A DNA stretch of 64,000 nucleotides. It comes from SG8-30 sp964406445. GTDB taxonomy: Bacteria; Pseudomonadota; Gammaproteobacteria; Steroidobacterales; Steroidobacteraceae. Shown piece after piece: positions 34,329 to 43,148 of the stretch. Where the stretch lies: positions 1 to 64,000 of the forward strand of contig CAYORU010000017.1 in the NCBI GenBank assembly GCA_964406445.1, in the 5' to 3' direction. Numbering within the stretch: position 1 is the first letter of the stretch; each line of letters opens with the position of its first letter. A model generated the notes under the pieces. That model worked only from the letters and a program-made list of their open reading frames with translations, searched no databases and was not told where the DNA came from. Both the position numbers and the translations under genes were made by a program.

Positions 34329-34358
34329 AGATTATGCATGCCGGCCGGCGCGTGTCAA
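34329..34358 (-). promoter_or_regulatory. Sigma-70 promoter of the receptor-SDR-MFS unit
   Basis: TTGACA (34358-34353), an 18-nt spacer and TAATCT (34334-34329) on the minus strand. It is the clearest promoter in the island. It is bracketed by two operators, one covering the -35 and one just past the -10. Confidence 0.68.
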
Positions 34359-34370
34359 CAGTGCCATTGA
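34355..34370. promoter_or_regulatory. Island operator 6
   Basis: TCAACAGTGCCATTGA, one base from consensus. It covers part of the -35 of the same promoter, 45 bp centre-to-centre from operator 5. Confidence 0.62.
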
Positions 34371-34378
34371 TTGGCGCC

Positions 34379-35185
34379 CTAGGCCGTCTGCAGCGAACGG
34401 CGCAAACCGAGGCGGTCGGTGACCACCCTGGCGCCGACGACGGAGCCGTTCTCTACGGTGATGATGCCGGCGGCGCGAAGCTCGGCCTTCGAGCCGGTCA
34501 GCGCAGAATCGGCGTCGCCAAAGCCCCCGGCGTAGGTGCCGCGGTGCGTGACGTGGAAGGCGACGCGCCGCCCGGCGCACACGAAAGCGTCGATCGCGGT
34601 GCTGGCCGCGTCGAGAAGCGCCGCGGGCGGCGGATCGGGATCCTCCGGACGCGCCGCGGCCTCGATGGCGCGACCTTCCAGGAGCCAGCGGCGCGCCACC
34701 GACGCAGCCTCCGGATCGGCCGCCTCCGGCTGCGCATCCCATGGCGCGCGATGCGGTCGCTCCAGCGGGTCGCAGACGCCGGTCCGCAGCTGCCGCTTGC
34801 GCGCCAGGTAATCCTCCTCGGCCCAGCCGGACTGCAGGCGACCCTTGCGCACCTGGAAGAGCGACACACCCTGCCAGGCCGCCGCCCGGCCGCCGTCGCG
34901 CCGCGAGGCGCCATGTTCCGTGAAGCGCATTGCCATCGCGTCGTCCGCGAGCAGGACCTCGTGCACGGTGACGCCGAGACCGGGAAACTGCCCGAACTGG
35001 ACCCGCATCGCGGGCCGGTAGGCCTCGTCGCGTCCGGCGATGACGTGCCCTCCGACCTCGAGCCGGTAGTCGTCGGCCATGACCTCCTGCAGGACCGACC
35101 AGTCCTGGCAGGCCAGGAACTGCAGGGCGAAGCGGCGCAGCAGCGCGGCGAGCGGGTGAAGCGCCGCTGGCCCGTCCGCGTTCAC
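34379..35185 (-). CDS. Tandem SnoaL-like (NTF2-fold) protein
   Basis: A 268-aa protein with two SnoaL-like halves. The first (about 10-100) contains FLACQDWSVLQEVMADDYR and ends in VLLADDAMAMRFTEHG; the second (about 165-265) contains AFVCAGRRVAFHVTHRGTY and GIITVENGSVVGARVV. SnoaL domains serve as cyclases, isomerases, hydratases or binding proteins, so the reaction cannot be stated. It starts with GTG at 35185, overlapping the ligase stop by 4 nt, and is the last gene of the five-gene beta-oxidation unit. Confidence 0.72.
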   Translation of the reverse strand: MNADGPAALHPLAALLRRFALQFLACQDWSVLQEVMADDYRLEVGGHVIAGRDEAYRPAMRVQFGQFPGLGVTVHEVLLADDAMAMRFTEHGASRRDGGRAAAWQGVSLFQVRKGRLQSGWAEEDYLARKRQLRTGVCDPLERPHRAPWDAQPEAADPEAASVARRWLLEGRAIEAAARPEDPDPPPAALLDAASTAIDAFVCAGRRVAFHVTHRGTYAGGFGDADSALTGSKAELRAAGIITVENGSVVGARVVTDRLGLRRSLQTA

Positions 35186-36714
35186 GAGCTCGTCCCTCGC
35201 GCAGCGTCGGCAGCCGCGCGCAGCTCGCGCTTCAGGATCTTGCCCGAGGCGCTCTTGGGAAGCGCGGCGACGAGCTCGACGACCTTGGGGCACTTGTAGT
35301 GAGCCAGGCGGGCCCGCGCGAACGAGATCAGCGCCGCCGGATCCGGCTTGGCCCCGGACGATGGCACGACGACGGCCTTGACGGCCTCGCCCCAGCGCTC
35401 GTCCGGCACGCCGATGACGGCCACCTCGGCGACGTCGGGGTGCGCGCTCAGGACGTTCTCGACCTCGGCCGGATAGACGTTCTCCGCGCCGGACACGATC
35501 ATGTCCTTGATGCGGTCGCAGATGTAGACGTAGCCCTCGTGGTCCTGCGTGGCCGCGTCGCCGGTGCGCAGCCAGCCGTCCGGGCGGATCACCGCCGCCG
35601 TCTCATCGGGGCGATTCCAGTAGCCCTGCGTGTTCATCCCTGACCTTATCCAGATCTCGCCGACCTGGCCGGTGGCGACCGGCTTGCAAGTGTCGGGATC
35701 GAACAGCCCGAGCTCGGCCCATGGGACCGGCCGGCCGCAGGAGCGCAGCCGTCCGGCGTTGGGCCCGCCCGGGTCGTGCTCCTCGGGCCTGAGCGTCACC
35801 ACGGTGCCGGAGGTCTCGGTCATGCCGTAGGCGTGGCTGAATCCGCAGCCGAAGACGGCGAGTGCCCGCAGCAACAGGTTCTCGCTGATCGGCGAGGCGC
35901 CGTAGACGATCCGCTCGAGGCTGCCGAGGCTCATGCGATCGACGCCCTCGAAGTCGACGAGGGACTGGATGACCGTCGGCACGAAGAAGGCGTGGGTGAC
36001 GCGGTGGCGCGCGATCGCCTCGAGAGACGGTCCCGGCGCCGGCTGCTGCAGCAGGACGGTGTGTCCGCCCTGGCTCAGCGCCATCATCCCGTAGCCCAGC
36101 CCGCCGATGTGGAAGAGCGGCATCGCGACCAGGTTGACGCTGCTCGCCGTGAAGCCCCAGATCTCGCGCGCCATGCGCTCGCTGTAGGCGAGGTTCTGGT
36201 GCGAGATCATCACGCCCTTCGGCCGTCCGGTCGTGCCCGAGGTGTAGAGGAGCGCCAGGGTCCCGCCCTGCGCGGCCGCGATCCGCGGGTCATCCTCTGC
36301 CGCGGCGTCGCGCCACGGACCGTAATCCGGCTCCAGCCGCATGACGGCATAGGTGCTGCGCGCGGCTTCGGGCAGGCCCGCAGCCTGCTCGGCGTCCGCC
36401 AGCACCAGCCGGGGCGAGGCGTCGTCGAGGATGTCGGCGATCTCGCGCGGCGAAAGACGCCAGTTGACCGGCACCAGGACCACGCCCGCCTTGGCGCAGC
36501 CGAACACCAGCTCGTAGAAGACCGGCGAGTTCTTCGCGATGACGGCGACGCGCGATCCCGCGCCGAGCCCCGCGCCGAGCAGCGCGTTCGCGACCTGGCT
36601 GCTGCGCCGGTCGAGCTCGCGGAAGTCGATCGTCTGCCCGTCGAAGGTCAGGCACGGCGCGCTTGGGCGCTCGGCCGCGTGCTGGCGCACCAGATCGGCC
36701 ACATTGAAGCTCAC
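35182..36714 (-). CDS. Acyl-CoA synthetase (AMP-forming)
   Basis: A class I adenylate-forming CoA ligase of 510 aa. Motifs are LLYTSGTTGRPKGVMISH (P-loop), AYGMTETSGTV (A5), WLRTGDAATQD (A7), DRIKDMIVSGAENVYP (A8) and the catalytic Lys in PKSASGKILKREL. It resembles medium/long-chain and FadD3-like ligases. The start is GTG at 36714, giving SFNVADLVRQHA, with a GGAGGGTGAG ribosome site; the open frame continues far upstream through the dehydrogenase gene. It is different in sequence from the ligase at 18776-20476, which suggests two different acids. Confidence 0.93.
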   Translation of the reverse strand: MSFNVADLVRQHAAERPSAPCLTFDGQTIDFRELDRRSSQVANALLGAGLGAGSRVAVIAKNSPVFYELVFGCAKAGVVLVPVNWRLSPREIADILDDASPRLVLADAEQAAGLPEAARSTYAVMRLEPDYGPWRDAAAEDDPRIAAAQGGTLALLYTSGTTGRPKGVMISHQNLAYSERMAREIWGFTASSVNLVAMPLFHIGGLGYGMMALSQGGHTVLLQQPAPGPSLEAIARHRVTHAFFVPTVIQSLVDFEGVDRMSLGSLERIVYGASPISENLLLRALAVFGCGFSHAYGMTETSGTVVTLRPEEHDPGGPNAGRLRSCGRPVPWAELGLFDPDTCKPVATGQVGEIWIRSGMNTQGYWNRPDETAAVIRPDGWLRTGDAATQDHEGYVYICDRIKDMIVSGAENVYPAEVENVLSAHPDVAEVAVIGVPDERWGEAVKAVVVPSSGAKPDPAALISFARARLAHYKCPKVVELVAALPKSASGKILKRELRAAADAARGTSS

Positions 36715-36764
36715 CTCACCCTCCTCGTCCGGGCCGCCCGTCCACGTGCGCGCCTGGGCGCCGA

Positions 36765-37943
36765 TCAGTAGCTCTTGGGCAGCCCAAGGCTGTGCAAGGC
36801 CACGTGATTGAGGATCATCTCCCGGCTGACCGGCGCCGTCTTGTGCAGCCGCGCGATGAACCACAGGTCGGCGAGACCGTACTCGTTCGACAGGCCGTTC
36901 CCGCCATGGACCTGGATCGCCTGGTCCAGCGCCTTGAGCGAAGCCTCGGCCGCGGCGAACTTGGCCATGTTGGCCGCCTCCGCCGCGTCCTGGCCGCTGT
37001 CGAACAGCTGGGCCGCGCGAGCGGTGAGCAGCCGCGCAGCCTGCACGCCGATGAACGCTTCCGCCAGCGGGTGGGCGACGCCCTGGTGCGCTCCGATCGG
37101 GCTGCTCCATACCTTGCGGGTCGTCACGTAGTCGGCCGCCTTGGCGAGCGCGAACCGGGAGATGCCGTTGTTGAGCGCCGCGGCCGAGACCCGCTCGGGG
37201 TTGAGGCCTACGAAGACCTGCCGCAGGCCCGCGCCGCGCTCGCCGACGATCGCGTCCTCGGCGATGGCCACGTCGTCGAAGAACACCGTGAACTGCCGCT
37301 CCGGCGAGCGCAGCGCGGCGTCGATCGGGTGGAAGCTGAGCCCGGCGGCGTCCGTCGGCACGATGAACAGAGACAGCGGGGCGCGGCCCCGCGCGTCGGG
37401 CTCGCCGTCCCGCGCAACCACCAGAACCGCGTCCGACTCGTCGATCGCCGACGTCCAGTATTTCGTGCCCTTCAACAACCAGCCGGAGCCGTCGCGGCGG
37501 GCCGCGGTGGTGATCCGGTGCGTGTTCGAGCCCGCGTCGGGTTCGGTGATCGCGAAGCACATCTTGCGGGTGCCGTCCGCGAGGCCCGGCAACCACGCCT
37601 GCTTCTGGGCCTCGGAACCGTGCGCGGCGAGGATCGGCGCGGTGATCGAGGAGATGACCAGCGACAGCAGCGGGCATCCCTGCGCGGCGGTTTCCTCGAT
37701 GACGATATTGAGGTCGCCCAGTCCGCCGCCGCTGCCGCCGTATTCCTCCGGCATGTGCGCGCCGAGGAGGCCCGCCTCGGCCAGCGCGCGCCACAGCTCG
37801 CGTGGCTGCTCGCCGCGGGCAACGACCTCCTGGAAGTACTTGCGCCCGAAGCTGCCGGCGAGGCGGGCGACCGTCTCCCGGAGCGCGGGATGGTGATCCG
37901 CCGTGTCGACGAGGCCCGAGGCGAACATTGGCTGCAAGGTCAT
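36765..37943 (-). CDS. Acyl-CoA dehydrogenase
   Basis: FAD enzyme of 392 aa for the first step of beta-oxidation. The family segments are PEEYGGSGGGLGDL, CFAITEPDAGSNTH (substrate/FAD loop), KYWTSAIDESDAVLVVAR and IQVHGGNGLSNEYGLADLW. The usual catalytic Glu of short-chain enzymes near the C-terminal helix is not evident where I looked, so the base may lie elsewhere, as in isovaleryl- or long-chain types. It overlaps the 3-hydroxyacyl-CoA dehydrogenase stop by 4 nt and is 50 nt from the ligase. Confidence 0.93.
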   Translation of the reverse strand: MTLQPMFASGLVDTADHHPALRETVARLAGSFGRKYFQEVVARGEQPRELWRALAEAGLLGAHMPEEYGGSGGGLGDLNIVIEETAAQGCPLLSLVISSITAPILAAHGSEAQKQAWLPGLADGTRKMCFAITEPDAGSNTHRITTAARRDGSGWLLKGTKYWTSAIDESDAVLVVARDGEPDARGRAPLSLFIVPTDAAGLSFHPIDAALRSPERQFTVFFDDVAIAEDAIVGERGAGLRQVFVGLNPERVSAAALNNGISRFALAKAADYVTTRKVWSSPIGAHQGVAHPLAEAFIGVQAARLLTARAAQLFDSGQDAAEAANMAKFAAAEASLKALDQAIQVHGGNGLSNEYGLADLWFIARLHKTAPVSREMILNHVALHSLGLPKSY

Positions 37944-38794
37944 CGTGTCTCCTCCGGCCAGGGGAAGAAACCCTGGCCGCTCTTCCTGCCCAATTCTCCC
38001 CGCGCGACCTTGTCGATCAGGATGCGCGGCGGCGCGTAGCGCGCGCCGTACGACTCTTCCAGCACCCGGGCGATGTCGAGGCGGACGTCGAGGCCGACCA
38101 TGTCGCTCAGGCGCAGCGGTCCGATCGGGTGGCGAAACGCCAGCATGGAGGCGCGGTCGATGTCCTCTGCGCTCGCGACCCCATCCTCGAGCATCCGCAT
38201 GGCCTCGAGGCTCGAGATCAGGTCGAGGCGGCTGGTCGCGAAGCCCGGCACGTCGCGCACCACGATGTGTTCCTTGCCGAGCTCGGCGGCGAAACCCCGG
38301 GCGGCGTCGAGCGCCGCCGCCGAGGTCGCCTTGCCGCGGATCAGCTCGACGAACTTGAACGACCAGACCGGCTGGAAGAAGTGCATGCCGAGGAAGCGGT
38401 CGGGGCGTTGCAGGGCGCCCGCCAGCCGGTCGATCGACAGCGCGCTGGTGTTCGTACCCACCAGCGAAGGTTGCAGCGCCTCGATCTGCCGCAGCACCTC
38501 GAACTTGAGCTCGACGCGCTCGGAGACCGTCTCGATGGCGACGTCCGGCTGCGACGCGATCTCGGCGACCGATGCGACGCGCCGGATGCGTCCGAGCAGC
38601 GCGTCCGCCGCGCTCTTGTCCAGCTTGCCGCGTTGCACGGTCCCCTCGGCGGCCCCCCGCAGGCTCCTCTCGAGCGCGCTGGCGCGCTCAGCGCTCGGCT
38701 CGACCACCGTCACCTGGTGCCCGGAGAGAGCGGAAACGTAGGCGATGCCGGTGCCCATCGTCCCGCCGCCGACCACCGCAACCTGCTTAGTCAC
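37940..38794 (-). CDS. 3-Hydroxyacyl-CoA dehydrogenase
   Basis: NAD-dependent dehydrogenase of 284 aa, without a fused hydratase. The Rossmann motif is VAVVGGGTMGTGIA (GxGxMG). The catalytic His is in FLGMHFFQPVW, where the family usually has HFFNP; the Asn-to-Gln change is unusual. The C-terminal domain has RHPIGPLRLSDMVGLDV. It follows the hydratase after 43 nt and overlaps the acyl-CoA dehydrogenase by 4 nt. Confidence 0.94.
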   Translation of the reverse strand: MTKQVAVVGGGTMGTGIAYVSALSGHQVTVVEPSAERASALERSLRGAAEGTVQRGKLDKSAADALLGRIRRVASVAEIASQPDVAIETVSERVELKFEVLRQIEALQPSLVGTNTSALSIDRLAGALQRPDRFLGMHFFQPVWSFKFVELIRGKATSAAALDAARGFAAELGKEHIVVRDVPGFATSRLDLISSLEAMRMLEDGVASAEDIDRASMLAFRHPIGPLRLSDMVGLDVRLDIARVLEESYGARYAPPRILIDKVARGELGRKSGQGFFPWPEETR

Positions 38795-38837
38795 TCGACT
38801 CTCCTTCCCGCGCGATGCGTCCTGCCCGGGGCGGCGC

Positions 38838-39599
38838 TCAGCAGCCGCTCCACCGGGGCTCGCGCTTCTCCGTAAACGCCCTGGCGCCCTCCCGCGCGTC
38901 CGCGGAGGCGACGATCGATTCCACGAGCGGCGCCTGCCGCGCCCAGACCTCGCCCGGCGGCCATGAGGCCGACTCGTGGACGATGCGCTTGGTCATCGCC
39001 ACCGCCAGCGGGCCATTGCACGCGATGCTCGCGGCCAGCTCGAGGGCGCCCGCCAAGGCTTCGCCGGCAGGCGTGAGGCGATTGACGAGTCCGAGCTCGT
39101 AGGCGCGCCTCGCGGCCATCCGTTCACCGGTCAATGCGTACTCGAGCGCCACCGCGGGCGGTATCCGGCGCGGCAGGCGGACGAGGCCGCCGGACCCAGC
39201 CACCAGGCCGCGCTTCACTTCGGGGAGACCGAAGAAGGCGTCTTCCGCCGCGACGATCATGTCGCAGGCGAGGGCCAGCTCGCAGCCCCCAGCCAGAGCG
39301 AAGCCCTCGACGGCGGCGATGAGCGGCTTTGCCGGCGGCGCCTCGGTCAGGCCGCCGAAGCCGCGGCCCTCCAGCTCGGGTCGCTGCCCGTCCAGGAACG
39401 CTCGCAGGTCCATTCCCGAGGAGAAGCAGCCGCCGCGCCCGGTCAGCACGCCGACCAGCAACGACCCGTCCTCCTGCAGGCGGTCGATGGCCGCGGCGAT
39501 CCCTAGAGAGACCTCGCGGTTGATCGCATTTCGTTTCTGCGGGCGGTCGATGCTGATGACCAGCGTCCCGCCGCGTCGCTCGACCTGCACTTCCTCCAC
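38838..39599 (-). CDS. Enoyl-CoA hydratase
   Basis: A crotonase-fold hydratase of 253 aa. Both catalytic Glu are present, in GGCELALACD and GLPEVKRGL, so true hydratase activity is likely. The oxyanion segment is GCFSSGMDLRAF. I start at GTG 39599 (VEEVQVERRGG) because GGAGG lies 9 nt upstream and family proteins begin there. An ATG at 39623 would have no ribosome site and would directly abut the operator at 39624-39639. It is first in the unit hydratase - dehydrogenase - acyl-CoA dehydrogenase - ligase - SnoaL, i.e. a complete activation and oxidation set. Confidence 0.92.
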   Translation of the reverse strand: MEEVQVERRGGTLVISIDRPQKRNAINREVSLGIAAAIDRLQEDGSLLVGVLTGRGGCFSSGMDLRAFLDGQRPELEGRGFGGLTEAPPAKPLIAAVEGFALAGGCELALACDMIVAAEDAFFGLPEVKRGLVAGSGGLVRLPRRIPPAVALEYALTGERMAARRAYELGLVNRLTPAGEALAGALELAASIACNGPLAVAMTKRIVHESASWPPGEVWARQAPLVESIVASADAREGARAFTEKREPRWSGC

Positions 39600-39623
39600 G
39601 GCCACCGGCCTCCGCAGACGCAT

Positions 39624-39639
39624 TCAACGATATTGTTGA
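39624..39639. promoter_or_regulatory. Island operator 7
   Basis: TCAACGATATTGTTGA, both half-sites perfect. It lies 24 nt ahead of the hydratase start chosen here, downstream of a weak minus-strand -10 (GACGAT, 39649-39644). Confidence 0.72.
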
Positions 39640-39669
39640 TCAGATCGTCGCAGACCCTGGTGGGTATTG

Positions 39670-39685
39670 TCAACGAGTTCGTTGA
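39670..39685. promoter_or_regulatory. Island operator 8
   Basis: TCAACGAGTTCGTTGA, both half-sites perfect. It overlaps a minus-strand TTGACA (39673-39668), the probable -35 of the hydratase unit, and is 46 bp centre-to-centre from operator 7. The pntA start is 178 bp away on the other side, so pntA control is less likely. Confidence 0.7.
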
Positions 39686-39862
39686 CGACGGTCCGGGGAT
39701 CCGGCGGCCGTCGGCGATTCGGCTCGAAGCTGGAGCCGTCCGAGGATCCCCGGCGCGCAGGGAATGTGCTATGTTCCCGCCGCTCTGGTGCGGCGCAAAA
39801 TGCACCTGCGTCGCCGGCATACGAAGAATGCGAGACGATCGGCGGATCCCGGGAGGACCCTG

Positions 39863-41455
39863 ATGCCCATGACCATCGGCGTGCCGCGCGAGACCTTCGC
39901 CGGCGAGAAGCGTGTCGCCACCGTACCGGAGGTTGTCGAGAAGCTGGTCAAGCTCGGCTTCGGCGTCTGCGTGGAGAGCGGCGCCGGTGCGGCCGCCAAC
40001 TTCGGCGACGAGGCCTACCAGGCCGCCGGCGCGAACATCGCGGGCACCGCGGTGGACCTCTACGCCGCCGCCGACATCGTTTTCAAGGTGCGCGCGCCGA
40101 GCGCGGAGGAGGTCGCGCTGCTGAAGCCGGGCACGACGCTGATCAGTTTCGTCTGGCCGGCGCAGAACCCCGAGCTCATGCAGGCGCTGGCCGGCCGCAA
40201 GCTGACCGTGCTCGCGATGGACTGCCTGCCGCGCCAGCTCTCGCGGGCCCAGAAGATGGACGCGCTGACCTCGATGGCCGGCGTCAGCGGCTACCGCGCG
40301 GTGATCGAGGCCGCGCACGCCTTCGGCCGGCCATTCGCCGGCCAGGTGACCGCCGCCGGCAAGATCCCGCCCGCCAAGGTGTTCATCGCCGGCGCCGGCG
40401 TCGCCGGCCTCGCCGCGATCGGCGCGGCGGCGAACCTCGGCGCGATCGTCCGCGCCAACGACACCCGCGCCGAGGTCGCCGACCAAGTCACCTCGCTCGG
40501 CGGCGAGTTCGTCAAGGTGGACTACGAGGAGGAAGGCTCCGGCGGCGGCGGCTACGCCAAGGTCATGAGCGAGGGCTTCCAGCAGGCCCAGCGCGAGATG
40601 TACGCGAAACAGGCCCGCGAGGTAGACATCGTCATCACCACGGCGCTGATCCCGGGCAAGCCGGCGCCGAAGCTCATCACCGCCGAGATGGTGCGGAGCA
40701 TGAAGCCGGGCAGCGTGATCGTGGACATGGCAGCCGAGCAGGGCGGCAACTGCGAGCTGACCGAGCCCGGCCAGGCCGTCGTGAAGCACGGCGTCACCAT
40801 CATCGGCTACACCGACCTCGCGAGCCGCCTCTCGAAGCAGTCTTCCACGCTGTATTCGAACAACCTGCTGCGACTGACCGAAGATCTCTGCAAGACCAAG
40901 GACGGCAAGATCGACGTCAACTTCGAGGACGACGCGATCCGCGGCCTGACCGTCGTCAAGAACGGCGAAGTCACCTGGCCCGCGCCGCCGCCGAAGCTGC
41001 CGGCCGCGCCGCCGCCGAAGCCCGCCGCAGCCGCGCCTGCCCCGGCGAAGAAGGCGGCGCACGGCCACGGAGGCGCCGGCGAGCCGGCCTCCGCGAAGGG
41101 CCTCGCCATCCTGTTCGGCGTGGGGGCGGTGCTGTTCTGGCTGATCGGCGCCTACGCGCCGACGTCCTTCCTGCAGCACTTCACGGTGTTCGTGCTGGCC
41201 TGCTTCATCGGCTACATGGTCATCTGGAACGTGACGCCTTCGCTGCACACGCCGCTGATGAGCGTGACGAACGCCATCTCGAGCATCATCGCCGTCGGCG
41301 CGTTGATCCAGGTGGCGCCGCCGGGCGCGGGCGCGGAGGGCCGGCCCGACGACCTGATCCTCGGGCTCGCGGTTTTCGCGCTCGCCTGCACCGCGATCAA
41401 CATGTTCGGCGGCTTCGCCGTCACCCGTCGCATGCTCGCGATGTTCCGCAAGTAA
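39863..41455 (+). CDS. pntA: NAD(P) transhydrogenase, alpha subunit
   Basis: Proton-pumping transhydrogenase subunit of 530 aa that helps make NADPH from NADH. Residues 1-370 form the NAD-binding domain I: GVPRETFAGEKRVATVPE, VFIAGAGVAGLAAIGAAAN, and GEFVKVDYEEEGSGGGG-type text. A flexible Ala/Pro/Lys linker (about 375-405) follows. Four membrane helices start near 412 (LAILFGVGAVLFWLIGAYAP). The single-chain fusion of domain I with membrane helices is the E. coli-type arrangement. GGGAGG precedes the ATG at 39863. The island borders it, but it is a housekeeping gene; NADPH supply would help the monooxygenase. Confidence 0.95.
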   Translation: MPMTIGVPRETFAGEKRVATVPEVVEKLVKLGFGVCVESGAGAAANFGDEAYQAAGANIAGTAVDLYAAADIVFKVRAPSAEEVALLKPGTTLISFVWPAQNPELMQALAGRKLTVLAMDCLPRQLSRAQKMDALTSMAGVSGYRAVIEAAHAFGRPFAGQVTAAGKIPPAKVFIAGAGVAGLAAIGAAANLGAIVRANDTRAEVADQVTSLGGEFVKVDYEEEGSGGGGYAKVMSEGFQQAQREMYAKQAREVDIVITTALIPGKPAPKLITAEMVRSMKPGSVIVDMAAEQGGNCELTEPGQAVVKHGVTIIGYTDLASRLSKQSSTLYSNNLLRLTEDLCKTKDGKIDVNFEDDAIRGLTVVKNGEVTWPAPPPKLPAAPPPKPAAAAPAPAKKAAHGHGGAGEPASAKGLAILFGVGAVLFWLIGAYAPTSFLQHFTVFVLACFIGYMVIWNVTPSLHTPLMSVTNAISSIIAVGALIQVAPPGAGAEGRPDDLILGLAVFALACTAINMFGGFAVTRRMLAMFRK

Positions 41456-41467
41456 GGGCCCGCAGGC

Positions 41468-42874
41468 ATGACCATGAACATCGTCACGGTCGCCTACCTG
41501 GGCGCCGCCATTCTCTTCATCCTGAGCCTCGGCGGGCTGTCGAACCCCGAGACCTCGCGCCGCGGCAACCTCTACGGCATCGCCGGCATGACCATCGCGG
41601 TGATCGCGACCGTGCTCGGCCCGCGCGTCACGCCGGCAGCCTATCCCTGGATCATCGGCGCGCTGGCCTTCGGTGCGGCGATCGGCCTGTACGCCGCGCG
41701 CAAGGTGCAGATGACCCAGATGCCCGAGCTGGTCGCGATCATGCACAGCCTCGTGGGCCTCGCCGCCTGCCTCGTCGGCTTCGCGAGCTACGTCGACACC
41801 TCCATCGCCTACGAGGGCGCCGAGAAGACCATCCACGAGGTCGAGATCTACCTCGGCATCCTGATCGGCGCGGTCACCTTCTCCGGCTCGGTCATCGCCT
41901 TCGGAAAGCTCTCGGGCAAGATCGGCGGCAAGCCGCTGCTGCTGCCCGCGCGCCACTGGCTCAACCTCGTCGGCCTGCTGGTGGTGATCTGGTACGGCGT
42001 CGAGTTCGTGCGGGCCGAGGACGTCGCCGCCGGCATGACGCCGCTCATCGTCATGACCGTGATCGCGCTCTTGTTCGGCATCCACATGGTGATGGCGATC
42101 GGCGGGGCCGACATGCCGGTCGTCGTCTCGATGCTGAACAGCTATTCCGGCTGGGCCGCCGCGGCCACCGGCTTCATGCTCTCGAACGACCTGCTGATCG
42201 TCACCGGCGCGCTGGTCGGCTCCTCGGGCGCAATCCTCTCCTACATCATGTGCCGCGCCATGAACCGCAAGTTCGTCGCGGTGATCGCCGGCGGCTTCGG
42301 CACCGGCGGCGGCGCTGCGGCCGCGGCGGGCGCGGGCCCGGCCGGCGACGTGACCTCGATCAGCGCGGTCGAGACCGCCGAGCTGCTGCGCAATTCCAGG
42401 AACGTGATCATCGTGCCGGGCTACGGCATGGCGGTCGCGCAGGCGCAGCACACGGTCTTCGAGATCACGCGCACCCTGCGGGAGCAGGGCGTCAACGTGC
42501 GCTTCGGCATCCACCCGGTGGCCGGGCGCATGCCCGGCCACATGAACGTGCTGCTCGCCGAAGCCAAGGTTCCCTACGACGTCGTCCTCGAGATGGACGA
42601 GATCAACGAGGACTTCCCGGACACCGACGTGTCGATGGTGATCGGCGCCAACGACATCGTGAACCCCTCGGCGCAGGAAGACCCGGCGAGCCCGATCGCC
42701 GGCATGCCGGTGCTCGAGGTATGGAAGGCGAAGACCTCGATCGTGATGAAGCGCTCGATGGCCTCCGGCTACGCCGGCGTCGACAATCCGCTGTTCTACA
42801 AGGACAACAACCGGATGCTGTTCGGCGACGCGAAGAAGATGCTCGACGAGGTGCTGGTCGCGCTGAAGGGTTGA
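41468..42874 (+). CDS. pntB: NAD(P) transhydrogenase, beta subunit
   Basis: Partner membrane subunit of 468 aa. Eight or nine helices fill residues 1-265, for instance PWIIGALAFGAAIGLYAAR and LLVVIWYGVEFVRAEDVAAG-like text. The NADP-binding domain III follows, with VPGYGMAVAQAQHTVFEI, FGIHPVAGRMPGHMNVLL and VIGANDIVNPSAQEDP. It starts 12 nt after the pntA stop, so the two are one operon. Confidence 0.95.
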   Translation: MTMNIVTVAYLGAAILFILSLGGLSNPETSRRGNLYGIAGMTIAVIATVLGPRVTPAAYPWIIGALAFGAAIGLYAARKVQMTQMPELVAIMHSLVGLAACLVGFASYVDTSIAYEGAEKTIHEVEIYLGILIGAVTFSGSVIAFGKLSGKIGGKPLLLPARHWLNLVGLLVVIWYGVEFVRAEDVAAGMTPLIVMTVIALLFGIHMVMAIGGADMPVVVSMLNSYSGWAAAATGFMLSNDLLIVTGALVGSSGAILSYIMCRAMNRKFVAVIAGGFGTGGGAAAAAGAGPAGDVTSISAVETAELLRNSRNVIIVPGYGMAVAQAQHTVFEITRTLREQGVNVRFGIHPVAGRMPGHMNVLLAEAKVPYDVVLEMDEINEDFPDTDVSMVIGANDIVNPSAQEDPASPIAGMPVLEVWKAKTSIVMKRSMASGYAGVDNPLFYKDNNRMLFGDAKKMLDEVLVALKG

Positions 42875-43148
42875 CCAACCGCCCCGCGGAGCCACCCTCG
42901 TTGCCGCCGCGGCGACGCGCCTACGTCGCAGCGCCCCGTCAGGCGAGGTAGTCGCGCGTCCGCAGCGCCCGCACGACCGTCCTCCATCGACGCCCGCCGG
43001 CAGGCCGATGCCGGAGTCGACGGCCGTGCCGCGCCATGAGCCGAAGTCGCTGCCGGGAATCTCGCGACCCGGCGCTCCGGCGCGCCGAGGGTTGCAATCG
43101 CGGCGTCACTGCCTATGCTCGATCGGGAGCTCCTTGCGAGGCCCCGCC

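Noticed and set aside
39503..42895. 1130-codon open frame antisense to pntAB
   Set aside because: Covers two well-conserved genes; the translation is His/Asp/Arg-rich shadow.
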